Positions 1-5,895 are shown, numbered from the stretch's first letter. The stretch is DNA of 7,388 bases from Actinomycetes bacterium (GCA_021802025.1 JAKABC010000090.1:1-7388), one strand, 5' to 3'. Numbers and translations are program-made. Notes: generated from the letters alone by a model not told the origin.

Positions 1-18
1 ACTCTCAGGAGAGGCCAT
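1..18 (-). CDS. Start of an unidentified minus-strand gene, cut by the window edge
   Basis: Only six codons (M-A-S-P-E-S) are inside the window, so no function can be given. The call rests on context. The ATG at 18-16 sits one nucleotide downstream of the start site predicted from a strong -10 (TATAGT) with a matching -35, so the gene would have an almost leaderless mRNA. No Shine-Dalgarno sequence precedes the ATG, which fits that. The gene would read in the same direction as the tRNA-Arg 250 bp upstream of it. An alternative is that a plus-strand gene ends here: frame 2 is open from the window edge to a TAG at 44-46, reading LSGEAIGKTIQIST. The promoter geometry makes me prefer the minus-strand gene, with modest confidence. 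Confidence 0.4.
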
Positions 19-53
19 AGGTAAAACTATACAGATTTCTACATAGATTGCAA
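19..53 (-). promoter_or_regulatory. Strong sigma70-type promoter reading left, off the window
   Basis: On the minus strand the sequence reads TTGCAA (48-53), a 16-nt spacer, then TATAGT (26-31), with the start site predicted near 19. Both hexamers are close to consensus, and the patch is strikingly AT-rich for this genome. The spacer and -10 contain an imperfect direct repeat on the plus strand, CTATACAGAT (27-36) and CTACATAGAT (39-48), 8 of 10 identical with a 12-bp period. This could be an operator for a regulator binding on one face of the helix, but a chance repeat in AT-rich DNA is equally possible. Confidence 0.55.
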
Positions 54-268
54 GCAGGCCGCCTGGGAGGATGGAGGACCCGCCCTATTGCAGACTGTTG
101 GGCTGGCCACGCGTGGCAACGTCGACCCGTGACGGCTACTCCGCCGAGATGGGCATCCCGATCGGGGCTTTCGACGTGACGGCCGGGCTCCTCGGTGCCG
201 AGGGAAGGTGCGACTCGACGCACGCACGAGACCCGCGAGCTCGAGCTCGACGATTCGCGGCCCGGCGG
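54..268. other. Intergenic stretch with no convincing gene
   Basis: No open frame here has a start signal or recognisable protein features. The long frames that cross it also run through the tRNA gene and are products of high GC. It contains a perfect 12-bp palindrome GCCACGCGTGGC (106-117), a 14-bp palindrome built of CGAGCT units (236-249), and a short hairpin CCTCG-GTGC-CGAGG (190-203). None is followed by a U-tract on the minus strand, so none is a clear terminator for the tRNA transcript. The stretch lies downstream of the tRNA 3' end, where integrative elements often insert, but I see no integrase fragment or repeated tRNA end in the window. Confidence 0.5.
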
Positions 269-340
269 TGCCCCCGGCAGGACTCGAACCTGCGCACATG
301 GCTCCGGAGGCCAATGCTCTATCCGCTGAGCTACGGGGGC
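269..340 (-). tRNA. tRNA-Arg, anticodon CCG
   Basis: The minus strand folds as a complete cloverleaf: 7-bp acceptor GCCCCCG/CGGGGGC, D stem GCTC/GAGC, anticodon loop CTCCGGA, a 4-nt variable loop, T stem GCAGG/CCTGC with loop TTCGAGT, and discriminator A at position 269. The anticodon CCG (plus-strand 305-307) reads the CGG arginine codon. A20 in the D loop and C35 in the anticodon are known arginine identity elements, and both are present. The top pair of the anticodon stem (27-43) is a U-U mismatch, which is tolerated in many tRNAs. The 3' CCA is not encoded: the bases after the discriminator read CCG, so CCA must be added enzymatically. A -10-like TAGTCT lies just upstream. Confidence 0.97.
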
Positions 341-349
341 GGTGCGACA

Positions 350-355
350 AGACTA
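350..355 (-). promoter_or_regulatory. Probable -10 element of the tRNA-Arg gene
   Basis: The minus strand reads TAGTCT, matching the actinobacterial TANNNT consensus. Its predicted start site (343) is 3 nt before the mature tRNA 5' end (340). No good -35 is seen 16-18 nt further upstream, which is common in high-GC actinobacteria. Confidence 0.5.
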
Positions 356-396
356 CCGGACCGGCTCGATCGCGGCTCGGGCGAGGTGGCTTCTCG

Positions 397-402
397 TAAG
401 GT
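397..402 (+). promoter_or_regulatory. Probable -10 element of lysA (leaderless start)
   Basis: TAAGGT fits TANNNT, and exactly six nucleotides separate it from the lysA ATG, placing +1 on the A of the start codon. The same bases include AAGG (398-401), which could instead be a weak Shine-Dalgarno sequence 7 nt from the ATG; sequence alone cannot separate the two readings. No -35 is recognisable. The element is divergent from the tRNA -10 only 41 nt away, so the two promoters share one short region. Confidence 0.45.
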
Positions 403-408
403 CGATAT

Positions 409-1680
409 ATGGGAACCGGACCCGTCCCGCTCTCGCTCCTGCCCGACACGGCCGAGGTGCGCGAGGACGGCGTGTCGATCGGCGGGGTCGACCTCGCCGA
501 GCTGGCTGAGCGGTACTCGACCCCGCTGTTCGTCTACGACGAGGCCACCTTGCGCCACCGGTGCGAGGAGGCGGCCGCCGCCTTCGACGACGGCGTGGCC
601 TTCGCCTCCAAGTCCTTCCTGTGCGGGGCCGTCGCGCGGCTCGCTCACGAGTCGGGGCTGTGCGTCGACGTGGCGACCGGCGGCGAGCTCGACCTCGTCC
701 TGCGGGCCGGGGTCCCGGCCGACCGGGTGATCCTGCACGGCAACAACAAGTCCGACGACGAGCTCGCCCGGGCGCTCGAGGTGGGCGTGCACCGAGTCGT
801 CGTCGACAACGCCGAGGAGATCGAGGCGCTCGACCGCCTGGTGGCGGGCCGCTCCCTCGACGTCCTGGTGCGCGTCACCCCGGGGGTCGAGGCCCACACC
901 CACGAGTACGTGCGCACCGGTCAAGAGGACACGAAGTTCGGCTTCTCGGTCGCCTCGGGCGCGGCCCGGCGCGCCATCGAGCGCCTGGGCGCCCTGGCGG
1001 GGGTGCGCGTGCGCGGAGTCCACGCGCACATCGGCTCGCAGATCTTCGAGACGCGCGCCTTCGAGGAGTCGGTGCGAACCCTCGTCGAGTTCACCCGGGG
1101 TGACGACTTCGACGAGCTGTGCGTCGGTGGTGGTCTCGGGGTGCCCTACGTCGAGGGGGAGAGCGCACCCTCGATCACCGAGTGGGCGGCCGCGGTGCGG
1201 GCGGCCGCCGCCGACGTCGGGCTCGACCCGGCGGTGCGCGTCCTCGCCGAACCCGGACGGGCGCTCGTGGCCCAGGCCGCCGTCACCCTGTACCGCGTCG
1301 GCGTGGTCAAGGAGCTGGCCGTGCGCACCTACGTCGCGGTCGACGGGGGCATGAGCGACAACCCCCGGCCGGTCCTCTACGGCTCGGGCTACGAGGCGTT
1401 CGACCTCGCGCGCCCGCTCGCGACGCGCCCGCGGCGCGTGCGCATCGTGGGCAAGCACTGCGAGAGCGGCGACGTCCTGGTCGACGCGGGGTTCCTGCCG
1501 GTGGCCACGGGGCGCGGCGACCTCGTGGTGACGCCCGTCACCGGCGCGTACGGCTATTCGATGGCCTCGAACTACAACCGGGTCCCGCGCCCGGCGGTCG
1601 TGATGGTGCGCGACGGCGAGGCGCGGGTGATGCTGCGACGCGAGACCTTCGACGACCTCGCCCGCCTCGAGGTGGAGTGA
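409..1680 (+). CDS. lysA: Diaminopimelate decarboxylase
   Basis: This PLP enzyme decarboxylates meso-diaminopimelate to L-lysine, the last step of lysine synthesis, in the cytoplasm. The 423 residues match the usual family length and show the fold-III (alanine racemase-like) barrel followed by a C-terminal beta domain. Visible landmarks are FASKSFLC with the PLP-binding Lys68, HAHIGSQI (205-212), the glycine run CVGGGLG (238-244), AEPGR (280-284) for phosphate binding, CESGD (351-355) with the catalytic Cys351 that acts across the dimer interface, and the YGYSMASNYN stretch (381-390). The ATG at 409 is chosen because the protein begins at the expected distance before the barrel and the ATG follows either a -10 (leaderless) or a weak AAGG site. 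hom follows after 29 bp. argS, which precedes lysA in many actinobacteria, is absent. Confidence 0.97.
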   Translation: MGTGPVPLSLLPDTAEVREDGVSIGGVDLAELAERYSTPLFVYDEATLRHRCEEAAAAFDDGVAFASKSFLCGAVARLAHESGLCVDVATGGELDLVLRAGVPADRVILHGNNKSDDELARALEVGVHRVVVDNAEEIEALDRLVAGRSLDVLVRVTPGVEAHTHEYVRTGQEDTKFGFSVASGAARRAIERLGALAGVRVRGVHAHIGSQIFETRAFEESVRTLVEFTRGDDFDELCVGGGLGVPYVEGESAPSITEWAAAVRAAAADVGLDPAVRVLAEPGRALVAQAAVTLYRVGVVKELAVRTYVAVDGGMSDNPRPVLYGSGYEAFDLARPLATRPRRVRIVGKHCESGDVLVDAGFLPVATGRGDLVVTPVTGAYGYSMASNYNRVPRPAVVMVRDGEARVMLRRETFDDLARLEVE

Positions 1681-1697
1681 CCCGAAGGGGCGTGGGT

Positions 1698-1703
1698 TAG
1701 CCT
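1698..1703 (+). promoter_or_regulatory. Possible -10 element for a leaderless hom transcript
   Basis: TAGCCT (TANNNT) ends exactly six nucleotides before the hom ATG, so the predicted +1 is the A of that ATG. No -35 is recognisable 16-19 nt upstream, where the lysA stop codon lies. The ATG at 1710 has no Shine-Dalgarno sequence at a useful distance, which agrees with leaderless initiation. hom could also be read through from lysA. Confidence 0.4.
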
Positions 1704-1709
1704 TTCACG

Positions 1710-3005
1710 ATGGAGCGAGGGGCCGTGCGCGTCGGCGTGATCGGCGCGGGCAACATCGGGGCGGCCCTCGTGGGGATCCTGAGCGACCCGGGGCGCCAGC
1801 ACGCCCTCCTCGACGGGGCGACGGCTCCGCTGGAGCTCGTCGGCGTGGCGGTGCGCGACCTCACCAAGTCCCACCCCGGCGTCGACGCGGCCCTGCTCAC
1901 CGACGACGTGGCCGCACTGATCGCTAAGGACCTCGACGTCCTCGTGGAGGTGGCCGGGGGCCTCGAGCCGGCCGGAACGTACGTGCGCAGCGCGCTCGAG
2001 CGCGGCGTCTCGGTGGTGACGGCCAACAAGGCCCTCATGGCCGCCCAGGGCAACGCCCTGTCGCGCCTCGCCCACGAACACGGCGCCGACCTCTTCTACG
2101 AGGCGGCCGTCGGCGGGGCGATCCCGATCCTGCGCGCCCTGCGCACCTCGTTGGCGGGCGAGCGCATCGCCCGGGTCCTCGGCATCGTGAACGGCACGAC
2201 GAACTTCATCTTGACCCGCATGACCCACGAGGGCTCGGACTACGCCGGGGCGCTCGCCGAGGCCCAGGCGCTCGGCTACGCCGAGGCCGACCCCCGCGCC
2301 GACGTCGAGGGCACCGACGCCGCGGCGAAGGTGGCGATCCTCTCGTCGCTGGCCTTCGGCACGCCCCTGGCGGGCGAGGAGGTTCCCCACGAGGGGATCA
2401 CCGGCGTGCGACCGGTCGACATCGAGTTCGCCCGCCACGGGGGCTACGTCATCAAGCTGCTGGCCGTCGCCGAGCGCGTGGGCGATAACGGGGTCTCGCG
2501 CCGCGTCCATCCGACCCTGGTGCCCCTCGCGCACCCGCTCGCGTCGGTGAGCGGGGCGACCAACGCCGTCTTCGTCGAGGGCGCCAAGGCCGGACCATTG
2601 ATGTGGCTGGGCCAGGGGGCCGGCGGCGAGCCGTCGGCGACCGCCGTGCTCGGCGACGTCCTCGACGCCGCGCGCAACAAGGTGAGCGGTCGCCACGACG
2701 CGCCCTTCAGCGGGGACCGCACGATCGAGCTCGTGGCGGCCGGTGACCTTCCGAGCGCCTACTACCTCTCGGTCGATGTCCTCGACCGACCGGGGGTCCT
2801 CGCGGAGGTGGCCGGGGTCTTCGGCCGTCACGGCGTCTCGATCCGCTCGATGGACCAGTCCGGCCTCGCCGACGAGGCCCGGCGCTCCTTCTTGACCCAC
2901 GCCGCGCGCGACCGCGACGTGCGCGCGACCGTCGACGAGCTGGCCGCCCTCGCGGCCGTCGACCGGGTGGGCGCCTGCATCCGGGTGCTGGAGGATCCGG
3001 CGTGA
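1710..3005 (+). CDS. hom: Homoserine dehydrogenase with C-terminal ACT domain
   Basis: It reduces aspartate-4-semialdehyde to homoserine with NAD(P)H, the branch point leading to threonine and methionine. The 431-residue protein has a Rossmann domain with GAGNIG (12-17), TANK (104-107), EAAVGGAIPI (131-140), NGTTNFI (161-167), and the catalytic region with Asp198, Asp203 and Lys207 (GYAEADP onward, 189-210). An ACT domain occupies about 351-428; in this family it usually gives threonine feedback inhibition. It is monofunctional, with no aspartokinase fused. The start is uncertain: ATG 1710 lacks a Shine-Dalgarno sequence but fits leaderless transcription, while an in-frame GTG at 1725 has GGAG (1712-1715) 9 nt upstream and would shorten the protein by five residues. 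Both keep the Rossmann strand. The stop overlaps the thrC start. Confidence 0.97.
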   Translation: MERGAVRVGVIGAGNIGAALVGILSDPGRQHALLDGATAPLELVGVAVRDLTKSHPGVDAALLTDDVAALIAKDLDVLVEVAGGLEPAGTYVRSALERGVSVVTANKALMAAQGNALSRLAHEHGADLFYEAAVGGAIPILRALRTSLAGERIARVLGIVNGTTNFILTRMTHEGSDYAGALAEAQALGYAEADPRADVEGTDAAAKVAILSSLAFGTPLAGEEVPHEGITGVRPVDIEFARHGGYVIKLLAVAERVGDNGVSRRVHPTLVPLAHPLASVSGATNAVFVEGAKAGPLMWLGQGAGGEPSATAVLGDVLDAARNKVSGRHDAPFSGDRTIELVAAGDLPSAYYLSVDVLDRPGVLAEVAGVFGRHGVSIRSMDQSGLADEARRSFLTHAARDRDVRATVDELAALAAVDRVGACIRVLEDPA

Positions 3006-4039
3006 TCGGCTGGCCGGGGCTGCTGCGCCACTACGCCGAGTGGCTCGACCTCGAGGGCGTCGAGGACGTGGTGACCCTCTACGAGGGCAACACCCCGCTG
3101 ATCTACGCCGAGCGGGTCTCGGAGCGGGTCGGGGCCGAGGTCTGGCTCAAGTTCGACGGCATGAACCCGACGGGGTCGTTCAAGGACCGCGGGATGACCA
3201 TGGCGATCACCAAGGCGCGCGCGATGGGCGCGCGCACGGTGATCTGCGGCTCGACGGGCAACACCTCGGCCGCGGCCGCCGCCTACGCCGCGCGCGCCCA
3301 GATGGACTGCGTGGTGCTCGTCCCCGAGGGCCAGATCGCCCTGGGCAAGCTGGCCCAGGCCATGGTCTACGGCGCGCGCGTGCTGCAGATCCGGGGCAAC
3401 TTCGACCAGGCGCTCGACCTGGCGCGAGAGCTGTGCCAGCACCTGCCCATCACGATCGTGAACTCGATCAACCCCGACCGGATCGAGGGCCAGAAGACGG
3501 CCGCGTTCGAGCTGGTCGACGAGCTCGGCCGCGCGCCCGACGTGGTGGCGATCCCGGTGGGCAACGCCGGCAACATCACCGCCTACTGGCGGGGCTTTAC
3601 CCAGTACCACGCGGCCCAGCGCTGCGACAGCCTGCCGCGCATGTGGGGCTTCCAGGCAGCCGGCGCCGCGCCGATCGTCCTCGGCCACCCGGTGGCCAAC
3701 CCCGAGACGATCGCCTCGGCGATTCGCATCGGCAACCCGGCCAGCTGGGCGCGCGCCCTCGAGGTCGTCGACGAGTCCCTCGGTGACATTCGGGCCGTCA
3801 CCGACGAGGAGATCCTCGAGGCGTACGGCTTCGTCGCGCGCCACGAGTCGATCTTCTGTGAACCGGCCTCGGCGGCGTCGGTGGCCGGGCTGTTCAAGTA
3901 CGGCGCCCCGGCCGGCTCGACGGTGGTGTGCGTGCTCACCGGCAACGGGCTGAAGGACCCCGACACCGCCGTGGTCCACGCGCGCGCGCCCGAGGTGGTC
4001 GACGCCACGCTGGGCGCGCTGCTCGGGGTGCTGGGCTAG
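3002..4039 (+). CDS. thrC: Threonine synthase
   Basis: This PLP enzyme converts O-phospho-homoserine to threonine. At 345 residues it is the short actinobacterial/Bacillus-type enzyme (fold type II). The PLP lysine is Lys61 in NPTGSFKDRGM, followed by GSTGNTSA (83-90), the phosphate-binding VGNAGN (186-191), EPASAA (287-292) and LTGNGLKDPD (312-321). The GTG start at 3002 overlaps the hom stop as GTGA and has a strong GGAGG (2990-2994) 7 nt upstream, so the two are almost certainly translationally coupled. Its substrate comes from homoserine kinase (thrB), which usually follows thrC in actinobacteria but is not in this window; a hairpin and then rho come next instead. Confidence 0.97.
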   Translation: MIGWPGLLRHYAEWLDLEGVEDVVTLYEGNTPLIYAERVSERVGAEVWLKFDGMNPTGSFKDRGMTMAITKARAMGARTVICGSTGNTSAAAAAYAARAQMDCVVLVPEGQIALGKLAQAMVYGARVLQIRGNFDQALDLARELCQHLPITIVNSINPDRIEGQKTAAFELVDELGRAPDVVAIPVGNAGNITAYWRGFTQYHAAQRCDSLPRMWGFQAAGAAPIVLGHPVANPETIASAIRIGNPASWARALEVVDESLGDIRAVTDEEILEAYGFVARHESIFCEPASAASVAGLFKYGAPAGSTVVCVLTGNGLKDPDTAVVHARAPEVVDATLGALLGVLG

Positions 4040-4064
4040 CGAGGGGTGTTGGCGGCCCCTCGCT
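4038..4064 (+). terminator. Perfect 9-bp hairpin directly after thrC, without a U-tract
   Basis: The arms AGCGAGGGG (4038-4046) and CCCCTCGCT (4056-4064) pair perfectly around a 9-nt loop, beginning inside the thrC stop codon. The stem is strong and well placed to end the lysA-hom-thrC transcript or protect its 3' end. It is not followed by a run of T, so it is not a classical intrinsic terminator; U-less hairpins have been proposed as terminators in actinobacteria, though their activity is debated. The loop and right arm also contain the -35 region of the rho promoter. Confidence 0.55.
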
Positions 4065-4077
4065 GACCCGCTACACT
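4049..4077 (+). promoter_or_regulatory. Promoter of rho
   Basis: TTGGCG (4049-4054), a 17-nt spacer and TACACT (4072-4077) make the best plus-strand promoter in the window, with start near 4084. This gives rho a leader of about 104 nt. The -35 begins in the loop of the thrC 3' hairpin. Confidence 0.65.
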
Positions 4078-4083
4078 AGGGAC

Positions 4084-4187
4084 GTCGTCCGCTCGGCTCC
4101 GCCGAACTGCGGTGTTCTTCCGAGACGACTTCTCGTTTTTCTCCTCGGCCCTGGCGTACCCTCGCCGGCGGTGGGAAAGGATCATGC
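4084..4187 (+). promoter_or_regulatory. rho 5' leader with a terminator-like hairpin (possible attenuator)
   Basis: At 4121-4140 the leader reads CGAGA-CGACT-TCTCG followed directly by TTTTT, a short intrinsic-terminator shape. An upstream segment GTCGTC (4084-4089), at the predicted 5' end of the RNA, is complementary to GACGAC (4124-4129), which overlaps the left arm and loop of that hairpin, so the two pairings exclude each other. A further 5-bp hairpin lies at 4093-4105, and a 6-bp one (4151-4156 with 4163-4168, one G-U pair) ends just before the ribosome site GGGAAAGG (4173-4180). rho is known to be autoregulated in its leader in Escherichia coli; whether this leader works that way is inference. 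The 5-bp stem is weak. Confidence 0.35.
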
Positions 4188-5861
4188 ATGGCTGTCAAGC
4201 CCTCCCCGGAGCGCGCGGACCTCGAGTCCAAGACGCGTGAGGACCTCCAGACGATCGCCAAGGTGAAGGGTGTCGACGTCTCGACGCGCGCCACCAAGGC
4301 GGCCCTCATCGAGGCGATCATGGGGGGCGACGCCCCCGCGCCGGCCAGCCGGGCGGTGCGCTCGCGGCGCACCGTGACCACGCCCGAGGACTTCGAGGCG
4401 TTCCTCGGCGAGTTCGAGGTCGACGCGCCCAGCGCCGACCCGACCCCCGCACCCCGCGAGCGCGTGGGCGCGCCCGCCCGCTCCAGCGAGACCCGCCCGA
4501 ACGAGACCCGCCCGAACGAGTCCCGCCCGAGCGAGGGCTCGGTCGAGTCCTCGGCCAACGGGGACGGGGGCGCCGGGCGCACGCACGCCCCCAACCGGCC
4601 CGATCGCCAGCCCCGCGACTTCAACGAGCCCGGTTCGCGCAACCGGCGCAACCGGCGCAACCGCGGTCGCGAGCGCTTCGGGGGCGACGCCATGCCCAAC
4701 GCCGACCAGCCCTACGCCGGGGACCTGATCGAGGTGGAGGGTCTGCTCGACCTGCGCGACGACGGCTACGGCTTCTTGCGCACCCGGGGGTACCACCCGT
4801 CGCCCAACGACGTCTACGTCTCGATAAACATGGTGCGCCGCTACGGCCTGCGCAAGGGCGACTCGGTCGTCGGCGGCTTCCGTCCGGCCGCCTCGAACGA
4901 GAAGTACCCGGCGCTGCTGCGCGTGGACACGGTGGCCGGCTTCGACCCCGAGGTCGCCAAGATGCGCCCGCGCTTCGAGGACCTGACGCCCCTCTTTCCC
5001 GACGAGAAGCTGCGCCTCGAGACCAACGAGGGCAAGACCGACCTCACCCCGCGGATCGTCGACCTGCTGGCCCCGATCGGCAAGGGCCAGCGCGGTCTGA
5101 TCGTCTCGCCGCCCAAGGCCGGCAAGACGACGGTCATGAAGCAGATCGCCCAGTCGATCGAGGCGAACAACCCCGAGGTGCACCTGATGGTGCTGCTGGT
5201 CGACGAGCGGCCCGAGGAGGTCACCGACCTGCGCCGCTCGGTCCACGGTGAGGTCATCTCCTCCACCTTCGACCGGCCGGCCGAGGAGCACACCCACGTC
5301 GCCGAGCTCGCGATCGAGCGGGCCAAGCGGCTCGTCGAGCAGCAAAAGGACGTCGTCATCATCCTCGACGGCATCACCCGACTGGCCCGCGCCTACAACC
5401 TGGCCGCCCCGGCGACCGGGCGCATCATGTCCGGTGGCGTCGACTCGGGCGCGCTCTACCCGCCCAAGAAGTTCTTCGGGGCCGCGCGCAACATCGAAGA
5501 GGGCGGCTCCTTGACGATCCTCGCCAGCGCGCTCGTCGAGACGGGTTCGAAGATGGACGAGGTCATCTTCGAGGAGTTCAAGGGCACGGGCAACATGGAG
5601 CTGCGTCTCGACCGGCGACTGGCCGAGCGCCGCCTCTACCCGGCCATCGACGTGAACGGCTCGTCCACGCGTAAAGAGGAGCTCCTCTTCAGCCGCGAGG
5701 CCCTGCCCCAGGTGTGGCGACTGCGCCGGGTCCTCAACGGGCTGGCGGCCGAGGGCCGCGAGGCGGCCGGTCTGGAGCTGTTGATCGACCGGCTCAAGAC
5801 CACCCGGTCCAACGAGGAGTTCCTCGCCGAGATCGCCAAGGGCCCGTCGCCCACGAGCTGA
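4188..5861 (+). CDS. rho: Transcription termination factor Rho
   Basis: Hexameric RNA-dependent ATPase/helicase that ends transcription. The 557 residues comprise a Rho N-terminal helical domain (about 13-46), a low-complexity polar/basic insert (about 48-177), the cold-shock-like primary RNA-binding domain with GYGFLR (193-198) and DVYVS (208-212), and the ATPase domain. That domain has Walker A PPKAGKTT (308-315), catalytic DERPEE (339-344), Walker B IILD (391-394), a Q-loop region (409-416), R-loop Lys455 and the arginine finger Arg495 in STRKEELL. The insert, with RNR repeats near 151-161, makes it longer than the 419-residue E. coli protein; similar inserts in Micrococcus and Mycobacterium aid RNA binding. 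The ATG at 4188 follows GGGAAAGG by 7 nt; an ATG at 4184 is out of frame. Walker B is followed by Gly395 rather than the usual serine. Confidence 0.98.
   Translation: MAVKPSPERADLESKTREDLQTIAKVKGVDVSTRATKAALIEAIMGGDAPAPASRAVRSRRTVTTPEDFEAFLGEFEVDAPSADPTPAPRERVGAPARSSETRPNETRPNESRPSEGSVESSANGDGGAGRTHAPNRPDRQPRDFNEPGSRNRRNRRNRGRERFGGDAMPNADQPYAGDLIEVEGLLDLRDDGYGFLRTRGYHPSPNDVYVSINMVRRYGLRKGDSVVGGFRPAASNEKYPALLRVDTVAGFDPEVAKMRPRFEDLTPLFPDEKLRLETNEGKTDLTPRIVDLLAPIGKGQRGLIVSPPKAGKTTVMKQIAQSIEANNPEVHLMVLLVDERPEEVTDLRRSVHGEVISSTFDRPAEEHTHVAELAIERAKRLVEQQKDVVIILDGITRLARAYNLAAPATGRIMSGGVDSGALYPPKKFFGAARNIEEGGSLTILASALVETGSKMDEVIFEEFKGTGNMELRLDRRLAERRLYPAIDVNGSSTRKEELLFSREALPQVWRLRRVLNGLAAEGREAAGLELLIDRLKTTRSNEEFLAEIAKGPSPTS
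4486..4530 (+). repeat. Three 15-bp tandem units inside rho
   Basis: Three copies of a unit close to ACGAGACCCGCCCGA run in frame and give a pentapeptide repeat (S/N)-E-(T/S)-R-P at Rho residues 100-114, with a partial fourth unit to 4535. They lie in the low-complexity insert, where slippage would change the length without breaking the fold. Confidence 0.85.
4638..4664 (+). repeat. Three 9-bp tandem units inside rho (RNR repeat)
   Basis: CGCAACCGG repeats three times (last copy ends in C) and encodes R-N-R three times, residues 151-159, followed by G-R-E-R. This is the most basic part of the Rho insert and a likely RNA-contact patch. Confidence 0.85.
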
Positions 5862-5868
5862 GCCCCGC

Positions 5869-5874
5869 TAGACT
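5869..5874 (+). promoter_or_regulatory. Possible -10 element of rpmE
   Basis: TAGACT (TANNNT) lies in the 34-bp gap between rho and rpmE and predicts a start near 5881, with a leader of about 15 nt. No -35 is recognisable. The ribosome site AAGGAG (5886-5891) falls in and beside the loop of a 4-bp hairpin CGCT-AAGG-AGCG (5882-5893). Confidence 0.4.
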
Positions 5875-5895
5875 GTTCGTTCGCTAAGGAGCGTT

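Noticed and set aside
5..223. 72-codon minus-strand frame as a small gene
   Set aside because: It runs through the promoter-like AT-rich patch, has no ribosome site or leaderless geometry at its start, and has no recognisable features.
39..449. Minus-strand frame of 136 codons through the tRNA
   Set aside because: It is the sense translation of the tRNA gene (SSADRALASG type peptide), a well-known spurious product.
71..730. Long plus-strand frame of 219 codons crossing the tRNA and the lysA start
   Set aside because: It contains the QDSNLR-type peptide that comes from translating the antisense of a tRNA, and it overlaps lysA in another frame. It has no family features.
331..3979. Long minus-strand frames opposite lysA, hom and thrC (375, 442 and 383 codons)
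   Set aside because: These are antisense shadows caused by high third-position GC. They are rich in His, Arg, Val and Gly without motifs, and the plus strand has clear enzymes.
4182..5345. Minus-strand frame of 387 codons opposite rho
   Set aside because: Antisense shadow of rho; its repetitive GLVRAGLVRAG stretch mirrors the rho tandem repeats.
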